The position numbers and the translations under genes are program-made. A stretch of 15,032 nt of DNA from an uncultured Selenomonadaceae bacterium (GTDB taxonomy: Bacteria; Bacillota; Negativicutes; Selenomonadales; Selenomonadaceae). The stretch spans positions 1 to 15,032 of the forward strand of contig CAJOFG010000001.1 of assembly GCA_905233965.1 (NCBI GenBank), in the 5' to 3' direction. Of this stretch, positions 8,101 through 13,659 are shown piece by piece; within the stretch, counting starts at the first letter, position 1, and each line of letters opens with the position of its first letter. A model generated the notes under the pieces. It was not told where the DNA came from. It ran no database searches and was given only the letters and a program-made list of their open reading frames with translations.

Positions 8101-8607
8101 ATCGACCTGTGCTTGGTTCGCCGGTTCTTTGTTCAGTGCCGTGTTTATTTTCGCGCTGAGTTCGTAATACTTGACGGAATTTTCACCGTCACCGATATAG
8201 CGGTAAGCGTGTCCCAAAATGTTGTAAATCATCAGACGCGTCATCATCGGCATTTCCGGATAAGTCAAAGCTTTTTCGCTGTACTTTATGCAACCGCCGT
8301 AATCCAATTTCAAATCGCAGACGCGGGAACGCAAAAAAAGTCGGTAAGGATTCGGCGGAAAATTTTTTTCAAGATAAGTAACCGCCTTGTCCGCCAAATC
8401 CGGTTTTTGCAAATCAATTCGTATCGACGCGACTTTTTCGGCGGCCTCCGGCCAATCCGGCTCCAACTGCGCTATTTCTTCCGTGGTGTCCAAAATTTGT
8501 TTTTCATCGTGAACTTGGGTGTGAAGATACATCAGCTTTTGCATGAGTTTTTCTATCTTCTTCCGCTTTTTTTCACTGCCGATTTTTTTCGGCTTAATCT
8601 TTCTCAT
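5188..8607 (-). CDS. Double TPR-GT41 glycosyltransferase (SPINDLY / O-GlcNAc-transferase-like, tandem catalytic domains)
   Basis: This very large protein (1139 aa from the ATG at 8607) contains two complete copies of a TPR plus GT41 module. Residues 1-20 are strongly basic and 30-210 are TPR-like helices (for example LGHAYRYIGDGENSVKYYEL). The first GT41 domain spans about 222-575: IGYVSPDIRRH, IDILVDLSGHTANN, YKPAPVVISAIGWFNTTG, and FPYPGGGTTCDALYMGVPV. A second helical stretch runs about 595-770, then the second GT41 domain spans about 774-1130: VGYVSPDFRRH, IDILIDLAGHSGGN, YKPAPVQLSGVGYMATTG, and YPYVGGSTTLDALYMGVPV. The family's His of the N-terminal lobe (H235, H787) and the Lys after the Rossmann strand (K401, K954) appear present in both. 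The family transfers sugar from a nucleotide sugar to Ser/Thr of proteins; in bacteria flagellins and surface proteins are typical targets. The target here is unknown. A TTG at 8631 would add eight residues but has no RBS. Confidence 0.9.
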   Translation of the reverse strand: MRKIKPKKIGSEKKRKKIEKLMQKLMYLHTQVHDEKQILDTTEEIAQLEPDWPEAAEKVASIRIDLQKPDLADKAVTYLEKNFPPNPYRLFLRSRVCDLKLDYGGCIKYSEKALTYPEMPMMTRLMIYNILGHAYRYIGDGENSVKYYELSAKINTALNKEPANQAQVDQIRNEDYSNFLFSLHNINVSREKLFEEICGANKLYENVEPFVHDRMTHPRHEKLRIGYVSPDIRRHVVAFFSYAFFKCYDKSRFEVYIYAKNKEDKVTAEFKQGVDYFRNVLFDKPEIAAQKIKDDEIDILVDLSGHTANNCMNIVAYKPAPVVISAIGWFNTTGMKAIDYFMVDKYTDPVGLNEEFFSEKMLRLQHSHFCYMWHDNPTIINPAPCTKNGYVTFVSFNTFTKVTDEALRVWAKIVNAVPNSKLFLKGKSFRDQYGTEYVLDRIEKAGLSRDRVIYEADAPQYLHKYSQTDIALDTFPYPGGGTTCDALYMGVPVITLVGERHNGRFGYSLLTNVGLGELCAFSEEEYIQKAVDLANDWDRIRDYHLTIRRKMEESPIMDDVIYMGEVEQAYEKIFDAWINGEELPEFPQDAPEISEELAEEYYNRAMEYIRLESKFETNESSESVNVKRALYYLTLASQADKKHDAEIFLFIAACKQQLSDFLGAYDAIVECGKRIYESDTPIEEFSNRFRMQYHERRGKLALSLAHHVEAADNYDKASRLAEDEKSKYVLYSSARLVLHFLTLPDEDIAAAHFEYRGLVENIKPFTEYHERGEKIKVGYVSPDFRRHAVFPLALGMIACHNKAKFEVTCYSLNKTVDMFTEIFKQNCEHFEDVSALSYEELANKIHDDKIDILIDLAGHSGGNALPVFAYKPAPVQLSGVGYMATTGLKTIDYFITDNIVDPPDAGHEKYFTEQLLRLPSQFCYAQRQDVPTPEFAPCTKRDYVVFGTICRYQKISDDMLNVWKEILARVPKSLLLMRAQEFGSNSLTDSAYERMKKMGFNMDQIVFRPAVPNYMEEMRQLDIVLDSYPYVGGSTTLDALYMGVPVITLYGERRNTRFGLSILKNIGLEDLAVNSAQDYVERAVGLATDVDALNTLHKNIRTMLQKSAALHPVNYMKIMESCFEKFLEIYEQKKNNSGE

Positions 8608-8618
8608 ACCGGGTCTTA

Positions 8619-8624
8619 CCTTTC
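8619..8624 (-). promoter_or_regulatory. Ribosome binding site deciding the start of the double GT41 gene
   Basis: On the minus strand GAAAGG lies 11 bases before the ATG at 8607. The upstream in-frame TTG at 8631 is preceded only by an A/T run. The site lies between the Lon stop (8637) and the ATG, so it serves this start only. Confidence 0.55.
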
Positions 8625-8636
8625 TGTCCAAAAAAT

Positions 8637-10892
8637 TTATTTAACGTCGCCCGTCAACATTTCCAATTCTTCCGGAGTTACTTTGACGGAGGTTATTTCT
8701 TGAATTTGTTCCTCCAGTTTTTCTTCTGCCGGAGTCAGTTTTTCCTCCGGAGAATTTTTTTCGTCCGGAATTTTTTCAACGTCCGGAGAAACTTTTTTGC
8801 CGGACGCGGAATTTTTTTTCGTCGAAGTTTTTTTCCGTCCGGATTTTTTCTTCGGTTCTTTGACTTCTTCCGGCTTAACTTCTTCGGCAAAAATTATTTC
8901 GTCGGCGAAAATCCATTTGAAAGCCTCCTCCGCAGTGGTGACCGGATGAATTTGCAAGCCGAGATGCCAACGCGGAATATCTTTTGAATTTTCTTTCGGA
9001 ATGACGAGTGATTTTATTCCCGCCTGTTTCGCGCCGTAAGCTTTTTCAAAAACGCCGCCGACCGGGCGAACCATGCCTTGCAGGGAAATTTCTCCGGTAA
9101 CGGCAACGTCCTGCCGAATTTTTTTCCCGGTAACCGCGCTGACCAATGCGGACAAAATTGCCGTGCCGGCACTCGGACCGTCGATATTGCCGCCGCCGAT
9201 AACGTTAATGTGTACGTCGTAATCGTGAATGTCTTTGCCGGTAACTTTCCGCAAAAAAGATGCGGCATTGAAAACGGAATCCTTCGCCATAGAACCGGCC
9301 GTTTCGTTGAACCGGATTGAGCCTTTGCCCTTCTCCGGAGCAGGAAAAACTATCGCCTCAATTTCAATGACGGAACCGATAAAACCGCTGACTCCGAGTC
9401 CGAAAATGTGACCGACTGCCGGACGTGCCGACGCTTTTTTCGTGACGTATTGGAAGAGCCGGCTGACTTGCGCGACTTCGTAAATGTATTCCTTTTTCAA
9501 TTTGATTCGCGGAATTTCGTCGGAATTTTTTTCGAGAGAAATTTTTTTGTCGCCGGAATTTTCTTCGTCCGGCAATTCGCCTTCCTCAAGTTTTTCCAAC
9601 GCCATGCTGTAAGCGTCGGCGAGAATGTTAATCGCCTTGCGACCTTCAATCGTGTATTCGCTTATCGTTTCGGCAATTCCTTCGTCAAGCTCCACGTTCA
9701 ATTTTTTCGCCGCGTTTTGAACAATTTCGATGATATGCGTCGGGGTGAGCGGCTCGAAATAAATTTCCGCGCAACGTGAACGCAGAGCCGGATTTATCGA
9801 CCCGGCATCGCGTGTCGTCGCTCCGATTAAAACAAAATCAGCCGGCGCACCGTTTTCAAAAAGCATTTTGACGTAAGGCGGGACTCTTTCGTCAGTCGGA
9901 TCGTAGTAAGCGGATTCAAAATAAGCGCGCTTGTCCTCCAAAACTTTGAGCAACTTGTTTTGCAACATCAAATCCATTTCGCCGATCTCGTCGATAAATA
10001 AAATTCCTCCGTGCGCGTCGGTTACCAAGCCGGGTTTCGGTTCCGGTATGCCGCTGTCCGCCAAAGATTTTTGTGCGCCCTGATAAATCGGGTCATGCAC
10101 CGAACCCAAAAGCGGATTCGTCATGTCGCGGGGATCCCAGCGCAAAGTCGTGCCGTCCGTTTCGACAAAAGGCGCGTCCTCCGCAAAGGGGCTGTGTTCC
10201 AATCCTCTGACCGCTTCCAAAACCAAACGCGCCGCCGTAGTTTTTCCCACGCCGGGAGGACCGTACAAAATCAAATGTTGCGGGTAAGGCGATGCCAACT
10301 TTGCGCGGAGAGATTTTACCGCCCGCTCCTGCCCGACAATTTCATTTAAATCTTTCGGGCGCAAAAGTTCCATAACCGATTGAGTGAGCCGGACTTTCTC
10401 CAACTTTTCAAGCTCCAGACGTTTCTTTTCTTCGTGCGGCGTTTCCTCGTCCGGCTTTTCATCTTTCAAAATTTGCAGGCGAATATCTTTCAAATATTCC
10501 CGGTGATCCTGTTCAAGTTTTTCGGAAACTTTTCTGTCGATTTTATCTTCGATTCTTCGCCGCGCCATGATGTCCGCCATCATTTCGGAAAGTTTTATTA
10601 TTTCGCCGGGCAATTCGGCACGCGTCGGAACCGGTCCGAGCGTCGGATTTTCTTCCAAAATTCTGCGCAAGGCAAGAAGTCTTTCGGCGGGATCGGGCGA
10701 ACGGAGATAACGGAGCGCGTCCATTTTTCCGGCTTGCAGTACCAATCTGTCAGACCCCATAACGTCAACGAAGATGGAGTACAGCGCGGAAATTTCGCGT
10801 TCGATTTCGCTTTCGCTCCTCACTCGGACCGGCGACGGATTATTTTTTTTGCCGAATAATTTTTTGACGGCGGAAAATAAATTGTCAAACAT
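8637..10892 (-). CDS. ATP-dependent Lon-family protease, LonB/LonC type
   Basis: This is a cytoplasmic AAA+ serine protease (751 aa) of the Lon branch related to LonB and the spore-former LonC group, not classical LonA, since the long LonA substrate-binding N-domain is missing. Residues 1-170 are helical and charged. The AAA+ module begins near 172: Walker A GPPGVGKTT at 211-219 (K217), Walker B ILFIDE at 297-302 (D301, E302), and arginine-finger region ALRSR (R371, R373). The protease domain (about 490-665) has the Ser-Lys dyad S574 in DGPSAGTA and K617 in GGVFEKAYGA. The 43-residue dyad spacing matches that known for E. coli Lon. Two unusual parts are visible: a charged insert around 437-460 and a Lys/Glu-rich tail from about 670 that includes an 18-bp-repeat-encoded stretch. 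The gene starts 10 bp after rplI, with AAGGA close to the ATG, and is certainly cotranscribed with it. Confidence 0.93.
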   Translation of the reverse strand: MFDNLFSAVKKLFGKKNNPSPVRVRSESEIEREISALYSIFVDVMGSDRLVLQAGKMDALRYLRSPDPAERLLALRRILEENPTLGPVPTRAELPGEIIKLSEMMADIMARRRIEDKIDRKVSEKLEQDHREYLKDIRLQILKDEKPDEETPHEEKKRLELEKLEKVRLTQSVMELLRPKDLNEIVGQERAVKSLRAKLASPYPQHLILYGPPGVGKTTAARLVLEAVRGLEHSPFAEDAPFVETDGTTLRWDPRDMTNPLLGSVHDPIYQGAQKSLADSGIPEPKPGLVTDAHGGILFIDEIGEMDLMLQNKLLKVLEDKRAYFESAYYDPTDERVPPYVKMLFENGAPADFVLIGATTRDAGSINPALRSRCAEIYFEPLTPTHIIEIVQNAAKKLNVELDEGIAETISEYTIEGRKAINILADAYSMALEKLEEGELPDEENSGDKKISLEKNSDEIPRIKLKKEYIYEVAQVSRLFQYVTKKASARPAVGHIFGLGVSGFIGSVIEIEAIVFPAPEKGKGSIRFNETAGSMAKDSVFNAASFLRKVTGKDIHDYDVHINVIGGGNIDGPSAGTAILSALVSAVTGKKIRQDVAVTGEISLQGMVRPVGGVFEKAYGAKQAGIKSLVIPKENSKDIPRWHLGLQIHPVTTAEEAFKWIFADEIIFAEEVKPEEVKEPKKKSGRKKTSTKKNSASGKKVSPDVEKIPDEKNSPEEKLTPAEEKLEEQIQEITSVKVTPEELEMLTGDVK
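8728..8799. repeat. 18-bp tandem repeat inside the Lon C-terminal tail
   Basis: Four adjacent 18-bp units begin at 8728, 8746, 8764 and 8782. Each opens with (G/T)CCGGA and continues with an A/T-rich run ending near T5-T7; the second unit is TCCGGAGAATTTTTTTCG. Read on the minus strand they encode hexapeptides that place a proline at residues 703, 709, 715 and 721 of the Lon protein (SPDVEK, IPDEKN, SPEEKL, TPAEEK). Further out-of-register CCGGA-plus-T-run copies continue to about 8850. Confidence 0.8.
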
Positions 10893-10902
10893 TTTTCCTT
10901 AA

Positions 10903-11349
10903 TTACCCTTCGACCACTTCGACGGAAATTTTTGTCGCCGCTTCCGGATGAAGTTTGATAACCGCATCGTAAGTGCCGACTCCGGTTACTTCGCCTTGAA
11001 TGGAAATTTTTCTCTTATCGACGTTCAAGCCTTGCGAATTTTTCAAAGCCTTTGCAACGTCACTGCCGGTGACGGAGCCGAAAAGTTTTCCGTCCTTGCC
11101 GAGTTTGACCGGAATTTTTACGCTGACTTTTTCGAGTTGCGCGGCGAGAAGTTTTGCCTCGTCCGCCTCCTGTTTTGCCTTGCGAAGTTTATTTTCGGCT
11201 TTCGTCTTTGCCGTGTTTATGTTTGCCGCATTCGCCGCGACTGCCAATTTTCGCGCCAAAAGAAAATTTTTTCCGTAGCCGTCCGAAACTTCGACGATGT
11301 CACCTTTTGAACCGACTTTCTTAACGTCCTCAATCAAAACAACTTTCAT
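10903..11349 (-). CDS. rplI: Ribosomal protein bL9
   Basis: This is the 50S subunit protein L9 (148 aa, the normal length). It binds 23S rRNA near the base of the L1 stalk and helps keep the reading frame. The N-terminal RNA-binding domain has the family pattern MKVVLIEDVKKVGSKGD, then VEVSDGYGKNFLLARKLAVAA (residues 20-40). This is followed by the long connecting helix rich in Ala/Lys/Glu (about 41-75) and the C-terminal domain, which contains GKLFGSVTGSDVA (about 87-99) and ends in KISVEVVEG. The start at 11349 is supported by GGAGGA (11358-11363) eight bases upstream. It lies 24 bp after the acyl-CoA synthetase gene and 10 bp before the Lon gene. Being next to a LonB/LonC-type protease is an arrangement I associate with Firmicutes. 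The usual rpsF-ssb-rpsR partners are not in this window. Confidence 0.97.
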   Translation of the reverse strand: MKVVLIEDVKKVGSKGDIVEVSDGYGKNFLLARKLAVAANAANINTAKTKAENKLRKAKQEADEAKLLAAQLEKVSVKIPVKLGKDGKLFGSVTGSDVAKALKNSQGLNVDKRKISIQGEVTGVGTYDAVIKLHPEAATKISVEVVEG

Positions 11350-11373
11350 TTTAAAATTCCTCCAAAAAAATTT

Positions 11374-12861
11374 TTACTGCTGAATCGTGCCGCCGGAATT
11401 TATAAATTCCTCAATTATTTTGCGCTTGAAAATTTTTCCGGTCGATGTGCGCGGCAACTCTTTCATTTCGTGAAATTCGCGCGGAATTTTATAGAGCGCA
11501 AGTCTTTTCTGCAAAAATTTTTTCAACTCGCGAACGTCAACTTTTTCGCCTTCCTTCGTCGTGAAGAAACACGCGCCGACTTCTCCGCGAAGTTTATCGC
11601 TGACACCGACAACCGCCGCGTCCGCGATGCCGGGAAAACGATAAATGACTTCTTCGACTTCACGCGGATAAATATTTTCGCCCATGCTGATTATCAATTC
11701 TTTAATCCGGTTGACAAGGAAATAATATCCGTCGGAATCTTTTTTCGCGATGTCGCCGGTATGCAGCCAGCCGTCTTTGTCGAGTGCTTCCTTCGTTGCA
11801 TCCGGATTTTTCCAGTAGCCGAGCATGACGTTGCCGCCGCGAACCCAAATTTCTCCCGGCTCTCCTTCCGGCAAATCGTTTCCGTTTTCGTCAACAATCC
11901 GAATTTCTTCTCCCTCAAGAATTTTTCCGGAAGAACCTTGCCGAGTTTCTCCGGCGGTCGTCAAAACGACGGCGGGCGATGCTTCGGAAAGTCCGTAGCC
12001 TTCGGAAATTTCCAGACCGAATTTTTCTTTGAAGTCGCGGAAAACTTTCACCGGCAAAATTGTTCCTCCGCTCATCGGGAAACGAACGCTTTTCAAATCT
12101 TCCGGCGTGGCGACCGTGACGAGCAAACTGAAAATCGAAGGCACCGCGATTATGTCCGTAATTTTTTCTTCGCGCACAATGTCAATCATCTCTTTGATTT
12201 TGAACATACGAATGACATGAGCCTCAGCCCCGCGATAAAAAGTGTTCAGCACCGCGCAAGTCCACTCGAAACAGTGATACATCGGAAGGACGCAGAGAAC
12301 TTTATGTTCGCGTTTGCATTTGAAAACTTGACATTGCCGGGTGTTGCAAATCAAATTCGCGTGAGAAAGAACCGCGCCCTTCGGATTTCCGGTCGTGCCT
12401 GACGTGTAAATTATGACGCAGGGATTTTCATCGCCGAAGTCAGCCGGAAGTTCCGGAGCCTCGACTTCAGCTTTTTTGTCGCCGAAAGTTGCAATGTCAT
12501 GTTGAACCGGTTTAATTTTTTCGTCGGCGAAAAATTCGTCAATCTCCAACTTTTCGTAAGTCAAAACGTGTTTGACTTCCGCATTTTTCAAAATGTAAGC
12601 GGTTTCGTGAGGAGAGAGTTGAAAATTTATCGGGACGTTAATTGCGCCGAGTGAGGCAACCGCCATGTAAGTGAAAATAAATTCCGCGCTGTTGCGTGAA
12701 AAAATTCCGACGCGATCCCCTGTCCTTACTCCGATTTCGTAAAGTCTGTCGCGAAAAATTTTTATCTTGTCCCAAGTGTCCGCGTAAGTGAACCGGCGAC
12801 CTTCATCAACGATCGCGATGTCGTCCGCGTAACCGTTTTTCATAATTTCATGTACCAGCAA
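11374..12861 (-). CDS. AMP-forming acyl-CoA synthetase (long-chain fatty acid type)
   Basis: This 495-aa enzyme of the ANL superfamily activates a carboxylic acid with ATP to an acyl-adenylate and then to the CoA thioester; a fatty acid is the likeliest substrate. Motifs in order are: A3 P-loop YTSGTTGNPKG at 152-162, YHCFEW at 195-200, A5 GYGLSEASP at 288-296, A7 GWLHTGD with D370, A8 around NRIKELIISMGENIYP (R385), and the catalytic Lys in RTSTGKIFKR (K476). All key residues are present and the length is normal for short FadD-like ligases. Substrate specificity cannot be read from the sequence. The start is TTG at 12861, preceded nine bases upstream by AAGGGAGA (12871-12878). The in-frame ATG at 12843 has no RBS. 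It lies 40 bp after the PHP gene and 24 bp before rplI. The FakA-like gene two positions upstream suggests a shared role in fatty-acid handling (inference). Confidence 0.92.
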   Translation of the reverse strand: MLVHEIMKNGYADDIAIVDEGRRFTYADTWDKIKIFRDRLYEIGVRTGDRVGIFSRNSAEFIFTYMAVASLGAINVPINFQLSPHETAYILKNAEVKHVLTYEKLEIDEFFADEKIKPVQHDIATFGDKKAEVEAPELPADFGDENPCVIIYTSGTTGNPKGAVLSHANLICNTRQCQVFKCKREHKVLCVLPMYHCFEWTCAVLNTFYRGAEAHVIRMFKIKEMIDIVREEKITDIIAVPSIFSLLVTVATPEDLKSVRFPMSGGTILPVKVFRDFKEKFGLEISEGYGLSEASPAVVLTTAGETRQGSSGKILEGEEIRIVDENGNDLPEGEPGEIWVRGGNVMLGYWKNPDATKEALDKDGWLHTGDIAKKDSDGYYFLVNRIKELIISMGENIYPREVEEVIYRFPGIADAAVVGVSDKLRGEVGACFFTTKEGEKVDVRELKKFLQKRLALYKIPREFHEMKELPRTSTGKIFKRKIIEEFINSGGTIQQ

Positions 12862-12870
12862 CGTAAAATC

Positions 12871-12878
12871 TCTCCCTT
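12871..12878 (-). promoter_or_regulatory. Ribosome binding site supporting a TTG start for the acyl-CoA synthetase
   Basis: The minus-strand AAGGGAGA is nine bases before the TTG at 12861. The first in-frame ATG is six codons later with no comparable site, so TTG is the better start. Confidence 0.65.
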
Positions 12879-12901
12879 CAAGTCAAAATAAAAATCCGGC
12901 G

Positions 12902-13633
12902 TTAAACGGGAACGAGGGATTTTCTGTAATTTACAAATTCAAAAAAATGTTCAATCGAATCATTCACAACCAATTCTTCCGGAAAATTATTTTCGCGGAG
13001 AATTTTTTTTGCAAGTTCGTGATTGCCCGCGTCAAAATCAATATGCGCGTCGCTCCCCATGATAACAGACACGCCGTATTTTTGGCAAGCCGTCAGCATG
13101 ATTTTTGCATTTGCCGAAGATATTTCGCGCCACTTGTCGTAAGCGAAGGAGCTGTTGTTCACTTCAAGGAGAACATGATTTTCTTTCGCCGCCTTCGCTA
13201 TCGCGTCAAAGTCAACCGGAAAATCCGGTCTGTCCGGGTGACCGATTATGACGACGTGCGGATTTCTCATCGCGCCGATTATCGCCGAAGTATTTTCCGC
13301 AACCGAACCCGGAGCAATACAAGGAGAATGCAAACTTGCTATCGCGTAGTCGATGCGTTTCAAAAATTGTCCGGGCAAATCCGTGCTGCCGGAATAATCA
13401 ATAATGTTTAATTCAACGCCCATCGCAACTTTTATATCGTAAGCGTCGCGGCGAATGACTTTGAAATTCACGAAATAAAAATCGTCCGGTCCGCCGGCAA
13501 TTCCTCCGGTGTGTTCGGAAATTCCGATAAGCTCCATTCCGGAATTTTTCGCCGCCGTTATCATTTCGCGAATCGTGCTGTACGCATGACCGCTGGCGAT
13601 TGTGTGGGTGTGTACGTCCAAAACGTCTTTCAA
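12902..13633 (-). CDS. PHP-domain metal-dependent phosphatase, YcdX type
   Basis: This 243-aa protein closely follows the YcdX family of PHP phosphoesterases, which bind a trinuclear metal centre (zinc in the E. coli protein) and release phosphate from small phosphorylated compounds. The physiological substrate is not settled. The metal ligands can be read off in order: H8 and H10 in DVHTHT, H16 in SGHAYST, H41 in SEHT, E74 in GVELNI, H102 in SLHSP, H132 in GHPD, and D195 plus H197 in GSDAH. NNSSF (159-163) is also typical of the family. All are present, so it should be active. Length matches the family. The start must be the TTG at 13633: an in-frame TGA lies three codons upstream and the next Met falls after the first metal ligands. 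The RBS is weak (AAGG about 13 bases upstream, or AAGTGA closer). It lies 26 bp after the FakA-like gene, within the same run. Confidence 0.92.
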   Translation of the reverse strand: MKDVLDVHTHTIASGHAYSTIREMITAAKNSGMELIGISEHTGGIAGGPDDFYFVNFKVIRRDAYDIKVAMGVELNIIDYSGSTDLPGQFLKRIDYAIASLHSPCIAPGSVAENTSAIIGAMRNPHVVIIGHPDRPDFPVDFDAIAKAAKENHVLLEVNNSSFAYDKWREISSANAKIMLTACQKYGVSVIMGSDAHIDFDAGNHELAKKILRENNFPEELVVNDSIEHFFEFVNYRKSLVPV

Positions 13634-13659
13634 AATTTTTCACTTGCCTTCAAATAAAA

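Noticed and set aside
8608..8631. TTG start at 8631 adding eight residues to the GT41 protein
   Set aside because: There is no ribosome binding site before it, whereas GAAAGG precedes the ATG at 8607.
6637..8703. A 688-codon open frame on the plus strand opposite the GT41 gene
   Set aside because: It is antisense to a clearly recognisable double GT41 protein. Its translation is Phe/Arg/Val-rich without domains, and its length reflects the codon bias of the true gene, not a second coding sequence.
8728..8860. The CCGGA/T-run repeats as a CRISPR array or mobile element end
   Set aside because: The units are contiguous 18-bp copies without spacers, in frame inside the Lon coding sequence, so they are a coding minisatellite.
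12862..12901. A terminator between the PHP gene and the acyl-CoA synthetase gene
   Set aside because: The 40-bp gap has a T-rich run on the minus strand but no stable stem before it.
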